Positions 36,028-44,311 of a stretch of DNA of 64,000 nucleotides are shown in pieces. The notes beneath the pieces were generated by a model. The model saw only the letters and a list, made by a program, of their open reading frames with translations, was not told where the DNA came from and searched no databases. This DNA comes from Gordonia sp. ABSL11-1 (GTDB taxonomy: Bacteria; Actinomycetota; Actinomycetes; Mycobacteriales; Mycobacteriaceae), in the NCBI RefSeq assembly GCF_030315685.1, contig NZ_JASXSI010000025.1, positions 18,790 to 82,789 of the forward strand, written 5' to 3'. Both the position numbers and the translations under genes were made by a program. The number at the start of each line of letters is the position of its first letter. Position 1 is the stretch's first letter.

Positions 36028-36779
36028 GCGGCGAACTCCTCGTCCAGCCACTGCTCCAGCGTCGTCGTCGTGACGATCGTCGGGTCGTCGGGAACGAGCC
36101 CGCCGTCGCGGATCGCCGATCCGCCGACCCGGACGCCGACGACCCATCTCGGCGAACCGGCGCGTCGCGCAATGGCTTTGCCGATGTCGGCGAGGTCGAG
36201 CACCTCTGGTCCGGCGACCTCGATGTCCTGCTCGGGCCGGATGCGCACGGCGTCGGCGAGCGCGGCCGCCGCGTCGCCGGACGACAGTGGCCTGCATCGC
36301 ATGTGTGGGACCGCGGCGACCGGACCCAGCCGCAACGACCCCATCATCTGACGGGCCAGTTCGTACCACTGGGCCGAGCGCACCACGGTCAGCCGCGCGG
36401 CCGGCAGAGCATCGCGATAGGCCTGCTCCTGCGCCGCCTTTCCCTGGTAGTAGCCGAACTTCGCGTTCACCTCGGGATCTGCGGCGTTGATGATCGACAG
36501 ACATACCACCCGGCCCACCCCGGCGGCATCGGCGGCGGCACTCACCTTCCGCGCGACCGTGCCGAAGAAGTCGATGGCCTTCGCCGCGCTGGTCGTCGTC
36601 ACGTTGGTGCAATCGACCACGACGTCGGCCCCGGCGAAGGCCGCCTCGAGGCCCGTACCGGTGTAGGCGTCCACGCCGGTCGACCGATGAGCGGCCACCA
36701 CGTCGACGCCGTTCTCCCGCAGTCGGCGGAGGAGTGCCGCGCCGATCTCCCCGCTCGCCCCGAGCACCACAGTTCTCAT
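36024..36779 (-). CDS. NmrA-like NAD(P)-binding protein
   Basis: 251 residues from ATG at 36779, preceded by GAAGGAGA. The Rossmann start VVLGASGEIGAALLRRL has the G-x-x-G-x-x-G spacing of NmrA/atypical SDR proteins. GADVVVDCTNVT and VVCLSIINA follow, while the catalytic Tyr/Lys pair is not obvious, as in many NmrA-type redox sensors. Co-transcribed with the AhpD-like gene (ATGA overlap) and divergent from the MocR regulator. Confidence 0.8.
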   Translation of the reverse strand: MRTVVLGASGEIGAALLRRLRENGVDVVAAHRSTGVDAYTGTGLEAAFAGADVVVDCTNVTTTSAAKAIDFFGTVARKVSAAADAAGVGRVVCLSIINAADPEVNAKFGYYQGKAAQEQAYRDALPAARLTVVRSAQWYELARQMMGSLRLGPVAAVPHMRCRPLSSGDAAAALADAVRIRPEQDIEVAGPEVLDLADIGKAIARRAGSPRWVVGVRVGGSAIRDGGLVPDDPTIVTTTTLEQWLDEEFAA

Positions 36780-36845
36780 CTCACGTGTCTCCTTCTCCTC
36801 GTATGCCCGACTCTCACGTTCCACGGTAGGCCGCGATTGCATCAG

Positions 36846-36865
36846 TAAAGTGGTTCAATCTGAAG
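36846..36865 (+). promoter_or_regulatory. Candidate MocR operator
   Basis: TAAAGTGGTTCAATCTGAAG precedes the regulator's GTG within the short divergent gap. AAAGTGGnnC-type half sites are common near MocR/PdxR genes, and part of the motif (AAGGTGG) recurs directly at the start codon. Assignment by analogy only. Confidence 0.3.
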
Positions 36866-38380
36866 GTGGACAAGAGAGTCAATTCGAGTCGATCCACCTC
36901 GGATCCCTGGGATGAGGTCGCACGGCACCTCGGGATCGATCTGTACCTGGATCTCCAACCCGACCCGACCGCGAGCCCCCGCGGCCGCGGTGCCCGCCGA
37001 CGACACTCGCTGGCCGAGGCGCTTCGGGCCGCGATCGACGACGGACGGTTGCCGGCGGGCACGCGTCTGCCCCCGTATCGCTCCCTCGCCGCCGACGTGG
37101 GACTCGCGCGCGGAACGGTCGCGTCGGTGTATCAGGAACTGATCGCCGAGGGGTGGCTGGTCGCGCGACAGGGATCGGGCACCCATGTCGCCGACACGGT
37201 CGGGCGTGCTCGCACGGGCACCGAACCTACCGCGGTCACGGCCGAACCCCCCACGCCGTGCCACAATTTCACTCTCGGACAACCCAATTCGTCACTGTTT
37301 CCCCGCGCTGACTGGATCGCGTCCACCCGGCGCGCGATCACCGACGCCCCGGACGACGCCTTCGCCCCGGGACACCCACAGGGTACGGCGCGGCTGAGAA
37401 GGTCTCTGGCCGGCTATCTGGCCCGTGCACGCGGAGTACGCGCCGAACCCGATCAGATAGTCCTGACCACTTCGGTGATGAACGCACTCGAACTGTTGTC
37501 CCGCAGCGTCTTCGGCGAGGACATCGCGGTGGAGAGCCACGGCCTGCCGTTTCATCGGCACGTGATCGAACGCGGCGGGACGTCGACCGTCCCGGCGCCG
37601 ATCGACGCCGACGGTGCCGTCGTCGACGACCTGCCGGACACCGCGACGGGTGTACTGCTCACCCCGAGCCATCAGTTCCCGACGGGCGTCAGCCTGTCAC
37701 CGCGGCGCCGGGCGGCGGTGATCGAGTGGGCACGCTCCGGCGGACGGCTGATCATCGAGGACGACTACGACGGCGAGCTCCGCTACGACCGGGAGCCGGT
37801 CGGCGCACTGCAGGCACTCGGCCCTGATGTGGTGATCCACGCCGGGTCGGTCAGCAAGAGCCTGTCCCCGGCGGTCCGGGTCGCCTGGCTGGTGCTGCCG
37901 CCACGGCTGGTCGACACCGTGGTGTGGGCCAAGGGGATTCGCGAGCCGGACGCGAGCATCGTCGATCAGCTCGTGCTCGCCGACCTGATCGACTCCGGGG
38001 CCTACGACCGGCACATCCGGCGCAGCAGGCAGTACTACCGGCGACGCCGGGACCGCATCACCGGTCGGCTGGCACGCACCGGGGTTCGGGTGCCGGGCAT
38101 CGCGGCCGGGCTGCACGCGGTGATCCCGCTGCCCGCCGACACCGAGCCCCGTCTCGTCGCGGAGGCTGCCCGACGTGGCTTCGCCCTGGCGCCGCTCTCG
38201 TTCTTCCGTCATCCGGCATCCGGTGTCACCGATGGCATGACCGCTGACTGCGGGGGACTCGGCGGCGGGGTCGTCGTCGGATTCGGCACACCGGCGGCGT
38301 CGGCGTTCGCCGCGGATGTGGAGGCGCTCGCCGACCTGGTGGCCGACTACTTGCCGAATCGCCGACTGCGGGCGGAGTAG
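36866..38380 (+). CDS. MocR/PdxR-type GntR regulator with aminotransferase domain
   Basis: 504 residues: an N-terminal GntR winged helix-turn-helix (about 45-115, LRAAIDDGRLPAGTRLPPYRS then LARGTVASVYQEL) and a class I aminotransferase-like domain. PLP-binding signatures include EDDYDGELRYDREP and the lysine in SVSKSLSPAVR (Lys331). Such proteins sense PLP or amino-acid-PLP adducts and act as activators or repressors of the adjacent gene. GTG start at 36866. The divergent NmrA-like/AhpD-like pair is the likely target. Its 3' end overlaps the convergent uppS gene by 34 bp. Confidence 0.88.
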   Translation: MDKRVNSSRSTSDPWDEVARHLGIDLYLDLQPDPTASPRGRGARRRHSLAEALRAAIDDGRLPAGTRLPPYRSLAADVGLARGTVASVYQELIAEGWLVARQGSGTHVADTVGRARTGTEPTAVTAEPPTPCHNFTLGQPNSSLFPRADWIASTRRAITDAPDDAFAPGHPQGTARLRRSLAGYLARARGVRAEPDQIVLTTSVMNALELLSRSVFGEDIAVESHGLPFHRHVIERGGTSTVPAPIDADGAVVDDLPDTATGVLLTPSHQFPTGVSLSPRRRAAVIEWARSGGRLIIEDDYDGELRYDREPVGALQALGPDVVIHAGSVSKSLSPAVRVAWLVLPPRLVDTVVWAKGIREPDASIVDQLVLADLIDSGAYDRHIRRSRQYYRRRRDRITGRLARTGVRVPGIAAGLHAVIPLPADTEPRLVAEAARRGFALAPLSFFRHPASGVTDGMTADCGGLGGGVVVGFGTPAASAFAADVEALADLVADYLPNRRLRAE

Positions 38381-39129
38381 TCGCGCAGGGCGCGCAAGAA
38401 GTCCACGCGGCGGAACTCCGGCCAGTAGGCGTCGGTGAACCAGATCTCCGAGTAGGCGCTCTGCCAGAGCAGGAAGCCGGACAGCCGCTGCTCCCCCGAG
38501 GTCCGAATGACGAGGTCCGGGTCCGGCTGCCCCTTCGTGTACAGGTTGCGGTCGATGGCGTCGACGGTGACCGCGTCCACCAACTCGTCGGGCCCGTCTC
38601 CCGCCGCACGGCGCTCGCTCAGCAGCGAGCGCACCGCGTCGACGATCTCCTGGCGTCCGCCGTAACCGACGGCGACATTGACGTTCATCGCGGCGCGATC
38701 CTGCGTACGTGCCGAGGCGGTCCGCAATCGGTCGGCCACGGCATCAGGCAGCTGGTCGAGGGTGCCGACGATCCGGACCCGCCAGTTTCCCGCCGGACCG
38801 GAGATCTCGTCGACGATGTCGGGCACGATCTCCATCAGGGCGTCGAGTTCGTCGGACTCCCGAGACAGGTTCTCGGTCGAGAGCAGGTAGATCGTGACCG
38901 TCGAGATGTCGAGTTCGGCACACCACGTGAGCATCTCGGCGATCCGCTGGGCACCGACGCGATGGCCGTGACTGACGTCCTCGAATCCCGCCTCCCGCGC
39001 CCACCGCCGATTGCCGTCGCAGATGATCGCGACATGGTGCGGGAGCCGCGTGTCGTCCATCAGCTGGATGAGCCGGCGTTCGTAGACGCTCAGCATCGGA
39101 CGACGGAGCCGATCGGGAAGTAGTTTCAT
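38347..39129 (-). CDS. uppS: Short-chain Z-isoprenyl diphosphate synthase (Rv1086-like)
   Basis: Cis-prenyltransferase condensing IPP onto an allylic primer. 260 residues with ICDGNRRWA (catalytic Asp), HGHRVGAQR, TIYLLSTENLSR, NVAVGYGGRQEI and RTSGEQRLSGFLLWQSAYSE. M. tuberculosis has two such enzymes; Rv1086 makes Z,E-farnesyl diphosphate and Rv2361c the long decaprenyl chain. Position next to hemolysin III (Rv1085c) points to the Rv1086 type. The N-terminal extension MKLLPDRLRRPM... also fits. Divergent from hemolysin III with a 46-bp gap. Confidence 0.9.
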   Translation of the reverse strand: MKLLPDRLRRPMLSVYERRLIQLMDDTRLPHHVAIICDGNRRWAREAGFEDVSHGHRVGAQRIAEMLTWCAELDISTVTIYLLSTENLSRESDELDALMEIVPDIVDEISGPAGNWRVRIVGTLDQLPDAVADRLRTASARTQDRAAMNVNVAVGYGGRQEIVDAVRSLLSERRAAGDGPDELVDAVTVDAIDRNLYTKGQPDPDLVIRTSGEQRLSGFLLWQSAYSEIWFTDAYWPEFRRVDFLRALRDYSARSRRFGK

Positions 39130-39157
39130 CGCTGCCTGATCTTATCGACTGAGAAGT

Positions 39158-39175
39158 TACGGTACCGTAGGTTGC
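39158..39175 (+). promoter_or_regulatory. Palindrome and leaderless-type -10 element of the hemolysin III gene
   Basis: TACGGTACCGTA (39158-39169) is a perfect 12-bp palindrome in the 46-bp divergent gap. TACCGT (39163-39168) fits TAnnnT and is followed by exactly seven bases before the GTG, the spacing of leaderless actinobacterial transcripts. The palindrome would overlap the -10 box, so a repressor site is plausible. Confidence 0.5.
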
Positions 39176-39847
39176 GTGGACATCACGTCGGAGATTCCAG
39201 CACCGCTCGTCAAACCCCGACTTCGCGGTGTCATCCATCAATACTCCGCGTGGGTCGCCGTCTGCGCCGGACTCGCCGTGGTGATCGGCGCCGGAGTTCT
39301 CCGCGGCCCCGGGGCTGCGCTCGCCTGCGCCGTCTACGCGGTGACAGTGGTCGGCGTGTTCGCGGTCAGCGCGAGCTATCACCGCATCCCCTGGAAGACC
39401 CCGCGTGCCCAGGTCCGCATGAAACGCGCCGATCACTCGATGATCTTCCTGTTCATCGCCGGCACCTACACGCCGTTCTGTGCGCTGGCCCTGCCCGCCG
39501 ACGTGCGGTGGTGGGTTCTCGGCATCGTCTGGGTCGGTGCGGTCGGCGGGGTCGCCTGCAAGGCCATCTGGCCGTCGGCACCACGCTGGCTGGGCGTCGC
39601 GCTCTACATCGCGCTCGGCTGGGTGATCATCGCCGTTGCGCCGGCCCTGGTGAGCCATGTCGGGTGGGCGGTCATCATCCTGCTCGCGCTGGGCGGCGTG
39701 TTCTATACCGTCGGTGGCGTCCTCTACGCCGTCAGATGGCCGAACCCCTGGCCCGCCACGTTCGGACACCATGAGGTCTTCCACGCCTGCACGGCCGTCG
39801 CGGCTCTGATGCACTACATCGCCGTCTGGCTCGTACTCACCGCCTGA
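39176..39847 (+). CDS. Hemolysin III family (PAQR-type) membrane protein
   Basis: 223 residues with seven hydrophobic helices. The family's acidic/His residues are visible in SASYHRIPW, RMKRADHSMIFLFIAGTYTPF and the C-terminal FGHHEVFHACTAVAALMHY, which form the metal-binding core of PAQR/hemolysin III proteins. Proposed to act on membrane lipids or fluidity; true hemolytic activity is doubtful. Corresponds to Rv1085c. GTG at 39176, probably leaderless. Confidence 0.88.
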   Translation: MDITSEIPAPLVKPRLRGVIHQYSAWVAVCAGLAVVIGAGVLRGPGAALACAVYAVTVVGVFAVSASYHRIPWKTPRAQVRMKRADHSMIFLFIAGTYTPFCALALPADVRWWVLGIVWVGAVGGVACKAIWPSAPRWLGVALYIALGWVIIAVAPALVSHVGWAVIILLALGGVFYTVGGVLYAVRWPNPWPATFGHHEVFHACTAVAALMHYIAVWLVLTA

Positions 39848-39950
39848 CGCACCCGATCACGACCCGCCATCGTCTGCTCTTCATGCGGACATCACGTGCG
39901 GGCAAGGCACGTGTCGCACCGTGGTCAGGTCACCTTGATCCGCTGGGCCC

Positions 39951-41573
39951 ATGCCCAGCACCGAATTGCCGGACATCTCCGTCGGCCCCGACAAGACCCT
40001 GCGCATCGGTATGACACGGCGCCGCTTCCTCACCTGGACGGGGGTGGCCGCCGGGCTGGCCGTCGTCCCCGGTCTCCTGGGCGACGCGACGGCCGCCCCC
40101 GGGCCCCCACGTGCCGGAGACCGGTTGTTCACCCTCGGGGTCGCCTCGGGGGATCCGGTCGCCGACGGCGTGGTGCTGTGGACCCGGCTCGCCCGCTCTC
40201 CACTGGAGCGCGGCGGTGGGATGGGGATGGCGCCGATCGGAGTCGACTGGGAGATCGCCACCGACGAGGCGATGCGGCGCGTCGCACGGCGCGGACGTGT
40301 CGTCGCCACCGCCGAGAGCGGACACAGCGTCCACGTCGACGTCCGTGGACTCGATGCCGCACGCGAGTACTTCTTCCGGTTCCGGGCGGCCGGTGACATC
40401 TCGGAGGTCGGCAGGACACGCACCGCCCCGGCGGGCCGGTCGTCGGTGAACGCCCTCACGTTCGCCTTCGCGTCGTGTCAGTCGTGGGCCGACGGACACT
40501 ACGGCGCGTACGCGGACATGGCGTCACATGCACCGGACGTCGTCTTCCACCTCGGCGACTACATCTACGAGAAGCCGATCCCGGGCAACGGCGGCCGGCG
40601 CGCGACGAGCGCGATGCCGGCGTCAGCACTGCGGGAGTGCATGACACTCGACGACTACCGGGACCGCTACGCGCTGTACAAGCTCGATCCGCATCTGCGC
40701 CTGATCCACCGGACCAGCCCGTTCATCACTGTCTTCGACGACCACGAGGTCGACAACAACTGGGCCGCATCGATTCCCGAGGACGGCATGCCCGTCCCGG
40801 CATTCCTGCTCCGCCGCGCCCAGGGCCTGAGAGCATGGTGGGAGAACACACCGGTGCGGGCCGCACAGCATCCGCGTGGCGCCGACATCCGCGCCTATCG
40901 ACGCTTCGGCTTCGGCAACCTCGTCGAGTTCAACGTTCTCGACACTCGCACCTTCCGCAGCGATCAGGCCAACGGCGACAACGACACCGCGCAGAACGCC
41001 GTCACCGCCGACCCGCGGAGGACCATCGTCGGCGCCGCCCAGGAACGGTGGCTGCTCGACGGACTCGCACGCAGTGGCCATCGCTGGAACGTGATGGCGC
41101 ACCAGACGACCATCGCCGACCTCGCCCGGGTCGACAACGGTGTGCGTGAGGTGAGCATGGACGGCTGGAGCGGCTACGAGGCGTCGCGGGCACGCATCCT
41201 CGACGGCGCGCAGGAGCGCGGTGTGCGGAATCTGGTGTCCATCGTCGGTGACATCCACCGCAATGTGGTGTCCGAACTGCGCTCGACCTACACTCGTGAA
41301 TCACCCACCGTCGGTGTGGAACTGGCTGGCACCTCGATCTCCTCCGGTGGCGACGGGCAGGACAGTGACACCTCCGATCGCGCGCTCAAGACAGCATCGC
41401 CGCACATCCGTTTCGGTAACGCCCAACGCGGTTATGTCCTCAACCGGCTGCGTCGCGATCGATGGGAGGCCGAGTTCCGGGTGGCCGATTCGATCGCCAC
41501 TCCGTCGGCCAGGCTGCACCGCCGCGCCCTCGTCACCATCCCCGATTCGTCGCCCGCTGTCGACGTCGTCTGA
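39951..41573 (+). CDS. phoD: Tat-exported alkaline phosphatase D (PhoD)
   Basis: Extracytoplasmic phosphodiesterase/phosphatase used in phosphate scavenging. 540 residues. A twin-arginine signal MTRRRFLTWTG starts at residue 21, a PhoD N-terminal beta domain follows, and a metallophosphatase domain carries FASCQSWADG, HLGDYIYE, FDDHEVDNNW and VGDIHRN, which supply Fe/Ca ligands. ATG at 39951 is used; Met21 alone would also give a working Tat signal. A lone plus-strand gene at the beginning of the accessory segment. Confidence 0.92.
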   Translation: MPSTELPDISVGPDKTLRIGMTRRRFLTWTGVAAGLAVVPGLLGDATAAPGPPRAGDRLFTLGVASGDPVADGVVLWTRLARSPLERGGGMGMAPIGVDWEIATDEAMRRVARRGRVVATAESGHSVHVDVRGLDAAREYFFRFRAAGDISEVGRTRTAPAGRSSVNALTFAFASCQSWADGHYGAYADMASHAPDVVFHLGDYIYEKPIPGNGGRRATSAMPASALRECMTLDDYRDRYALYKLDPHLRLIHRTSPFITVFDDHEVDNNWAASIPEDGMPVPAFLLRRAQGLRAWWENTPVRAAQHPRGADIRAYRRFGFGNLVEFNVLDTRTFRSDQANGDNDTAQNAVTADPRRTIVGAAQERWLLDGLARSGHRWNVMAHQTTIADLARVDNGVREVSMDGWSGYEASRARILDGAQERGVRNLVSIVGDIHRNVVSELRSTYTRESPTVGVELAGTSISSGGDGQDSDTSDRALKTASPHIRFGNAQRGYVLNRLRRDRWEAEFRVADSIATPSARLHRRALVTIPDSSPAVDVV

Positions 41574-41652
41574 GCCTGCCTGCAGCAGAGTCGTTCTGCG
41601 CACAGCAGCAGGCGGCTGCGATCACATCGGACCGGCCATGACCATCGGTCCC

Positions 41653-42267
41653 ATGAGTGATGAACAACGACCATTGCCCCTACGACGACGGACCGCGGAG
41701 AGTCTGCTGAGCCAGCGCATCCTGATGCTCGATTCCGCTCTGGACGACGAGATCGGCAGCCAACTGTGCGCACAGCTCGTGATGTTGGCGTCGGAGGATC
41801 CGGTGGCCGACATCGGCCTGTGGATCAACTCGCCGGGCGGCTCGGTCCCGGCGATGCTCGCTATCATGGACACCATGCGACTCATCCCCAACGACGTCTG
41901 CACCGTCGACCTCGGGATGGCATACAGCGCCGGGCAGTTCCTGCTGTGCAACGGAACCCGCGGCAAGCGGTTCGCACTGCGGCACGCCAAAGTGCTGCTG
42001 CATCAGGGCTCGGCGGGCATCGGTGGATACGCACCCGACATCGAACTGCAGGCCGACGACCTCCGGCACGTCCGCGACACGGTACTCACCATCATCGCCG
42101 ACCAGACCGGGCAGACCGTGGACACCATCTTCGCCGACTCGCTCCGCGACCACGTGTTCACCGCGGAGGAGTCCGTCGCCTACGGCTTCATCGACCACAT
42201 CGTCGACGATCTCGGCCAGATACGTCCGCTCACACCGGCGTCGACGGGATTCGGGGTGACCCGATGA
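41653..42267 (+). CDS. ClpP-family serine protease, accessory copy A
   Basis: 204 residues with a ClpP fold. Catalytic residues are visible: Ser92 in LGMAYSAGQFLL, His117 in VLLHQGSAGIGG, and the acidic residue in SLRDHVFTAEESVAYGFID. Sequence around the active site (YSAGQ, HQGSAGI) differs from the housekeeping ClpP1/P2 (ASMGA, HQP). ATG at 41653 is chosen; an in-frame ATG at 41638 would add five residues. ATGA overlap with the next clpP gene shows coupled translation, so a mixed A/B barrel is likely. Similar extra pairs (clpP3-clpP4) occur in Streptomyces. Confidence 0.88.
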   Translation: MSDEQRPLPLRRRTAESLLSQRILMLDSALDDEIGSQLCAQLVMLASEDPVADIGLWINSPGGSVPAMLAIMDTMRLIPNDVCTVDLGMAYSAGQFLLCNGTRGKRFALRHAKVLLHQGSAGIGGYAPDIELQADDLRHVRDTVLTIIADQTGQTVDTIFADSLRDHVFTAEESVAYGFIDHIVDDLGQIRPLTPASTGFGVTR

Positions 42268-42857
42268 GCTCCTACACCATCCCCAACGTCATCAGTCGCA
42301 CGCCACAGGGCGAGCGGGTCATGGACGTCTACAGCCGGTTGCTCGACGAGCGGATCATCTACCTCGGCACCGAGATCGACGACGGCGTGGCCAATGCGTT
42401 GATCGCACAGATCCTCCACCTCGATTCCGACAACCCCGACGCCCCGATCGATCTCTACATCAATTCGACCGGCGGATCGGTGATGGCGACGTTCGCGCTG
42501 TACGACACGATGCAGTACTGCCACGCGCCCATCGCGACGACCTGTGTCGGCCAGGCACTGTCATCGACCGCGCTGTTACTCGCCGCCGGCGCGCCGGGCC
42601 GACGGTCGGTCCTGCCCCACGCACGGGTCCTGCTGCATCAGCCGTCGGGCCAGGGGCGCGGCACGATCCCCGACCTCATCCTCGCGGCCGAGGAGATCCT
42701 GCGGGTGCGCGAGGAGATCGAGAAGGCGATGAGCCGTCACACGGGTCAGGATCTCGAAGCCCTCCGCAGAGACACCGACCGCGACCGGGTGCTGCGTGCC
42801 GAGGAGATCGTCGCCTACGGGCTCGCCGACCGGATCATCGACACCCGTGGGCAGTGA
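42264..42857 (+). CDS. ClpP-family serine protease, accessory copy B
   Basis: 197 residues. NVISRTPQGERVMDVYSRLLDERIIYLG is the standard ClpP start. Catalytic Ser lies in GQALSSTALLL (about 100), His125 in VLLHQPSGQGRG, and the acidic residue in TDRDRVLRAEEIVAYGLAD. It overlaps copy A by 4 bases. No propeptide beyond the first few residues is evident. Downstream and convergent, 41 bp away, is a ClgR/PopR-type regulator. Confidence 0.92.
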   Translation: MSSYTIPNVISRTPQGERVMDVYSRLLDERIIYLGTEIDDGVANALIAQILHLDSDNPDAPIDLYINSTGGSVMATFALYDTMQYCHAPIATTCVGQALSSTALLLAAGAPGRRSVLPHARVLLHQPSGQGRGTIPDLILAAEEILRVREEIEKAMSRHTGQDLEALRRDTDRDRVLRAEEIVAYGLADRIIDTRGQ

Positions 42858-42897
42858 CCGCGGCACCGCCGGTGTTGGCCGCTCGGCGCGCAGGGGC

Positions 42898-43239
42898 TCA
42901 GGCCGCGAGTGCGAGCGGCCCGCGGTACGTGCGCATCGGTATCACCGCCGCGGGAACGGGAACCGTGGTGGCCCGCAGCACCGGGACGGCTGCGCGCCTG
43001 GACAACTCGACGGTGACCTCGCGGGTCAGATCGAACAGGGTCAGCCCCAGTGCGCCCGCCACCGCCGCCAGAAGCTCGGATGACGCATCCTTGCGGCCTC
43101 GTTCGATCTCGGACAGGTACTGGCTGGACACCCCGGCCCGCTCGGCGGTCTCCACGAGTCGCTCACCGCGGTCGTGACGGTGCCGGCGCAGGACGCGCCC
43201 GGTCACCTCGCGCAACAACGGTTCGGGTCGGTGATCCAT
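42898..43239 (-). CDS. ClgR/PopR-like XRE transcriptional regulator
   Basis: 113 residues with a helix-turn-helix (about 25-75) reading RLVETAERAGVSSQYLSEIERGRKDASSELLAAV, the ClgR family pattern. ClgR regulates clp genes in actinobacteria, and PopR controls clpP3-clpP4 in Streptomyces; adjacency to the accessory clpP pair suggests this one does the same. ClgR and PopR are themselves degraded by Clp; a C-terminal ALAA tail here (GPLALAA) looks like a Clp degradation signal. Confidence 0.85.
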   Translation of the reverse strand: MDHRPEPLLREVTGRVLRRHRHDRGERLVETAERAGVSSQYLSEIERGRKDASSELLAAVAGALGLTLFDLTREVTVELSRRAAVPVLRATTVPVPAAVIPMRTYRGPLALAA

Positions 43240-43303
43240 GTACCGATGGTAGGTGCCGGAGGTCGGGCGTCGCTGTCCGTTCTGCTGTGAGCAGAACGGG
43301 TCG

Positions 43304-44311
43304 TCAGTGGCCGACCGAGCGGAGATAGGCGGCGAGCGTGGTCACCGCGGCGGGGTTGCGCGGCCCCTCGACCAGCGCTGCATACGGGAGGGACACATAC
43401 CGCTTCTCACGGACCGCGGTCGTCTGTGACATCAGCGGTTGCGACTCGAGTTGCCGGATCTTGGCCTCCACCGAGTTCTGCGGACCGGCACCGTAGTCGA
43501 CGATCACGATCACCTGTGGATCCCGCTGCGCCGCAACCTCCCAGGACGCCGACGTCCACGAGTCCTCGATGTCGTGGAAGATGTTGGTGCCGCCCGCCTC
43601 CGAGATGATCTGATCCGGGGCCGCGGTCCGGCCCGAGGTGAACGGTGCGGGATCGGCACTGTCGAAGAGGAAGACGCGGGCGCGACGGTCCGCGGCGGGG
43701 GCGGTCGCGTTCGCCGACGCGACCTCGGCGCGATAGCCGTCGATCAGTTCGCGTGACTGCCGCTCGACGCCGAAGATCCGACCGAGATTGTCGAGGTCGG
43801 CATAGAGCGCGTCGAACGGGGCCATGATGCCCCGTTCGGTCGTGCCCGGTTGCCGGCATGCCTCGGTCAGCTGATAGGGCGTCGCACCGATCCCGCGGAC
43901 CCAGTCCGGCGTGACCCCGGTCGACTCCTTGAACCCGTAGTTCCATCCGGCGAACACGAAATCCGGTGCTGCCGCTGCGATCACCTCCCGGGTGAACGCG
44001 TCGCCGAGGGCCGGCGTCTGCTCGAAGTCGGACCGCCACGGCGAGGACGAGATGTCGCGCTCCTTGCCCGGATACGACGTGTAGCCGACCAGGCGCTCAC
44101 GCAGCCCGAGCGCGAACATGATCTCGGTGATGCCGGTGTCGTTGGTGACGACCCGGTTCGGGACACCGTCGATCGTCAGCGGGGCCGCACAGTTCGTGAC
44201 CGTCGTCGGCGCACCGGGACTCCCCTGCGGCGCGGTCTCGACCTCGGCGCCGCAGCCCACGGCCAGGGCCGCGGTCGCCGCGAGTACCACCAGGTGGGTG
44301 ATCCGTCTCAT
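43304..44311 (-). CDS. ABC transporter substrate-binding lipoprotein (BtuF-like)
   Basis: 335 residues: a lipoprotein signal with lipobox LAVGC, then a helical-backbone class III binding protein (VVTNDTGITEIMFALGLRERLVGYTSY..., AAAPDFVFAGWNYGFKES). This clan binds vitamin B12, siderophores or haem. The operon sits behind a cobalamin riboswitch, so cobalamin or a corrinoid is the best ligand guess. ATG at 44311 overlaps the ATPase stop by 4 bases. Confidence 0.85.
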   Translation of the reverse strand: MRRITHLVVLAATAALAVGCGAEVETAPQGSPGAPTTVTNCAAPLTIDGVPNRVVTNDTGITEIMFALGLRERLVGYTSYPGKERDISSSPWRSDFEQTPALGDAFTREVIAAAAPDFVFAGWNYGFKESTGVTPDWVRGIGATPYQLTEACRQPGTTERGIMAPFDALYADLDNLGRIFGVERQSRELIDGYRAEVASANATAPAADRRARVFLFDSADPAPFTSGRTAAPDQIISEAGGTNIFHDIEDSWTSASWEVAAQRDPQVIVIVDYGAGPQNSVEAKIRQLESQPLMSQTTAVREKRYVSLPYAALVEGPRNPAAVTTLAAYLRSVGH

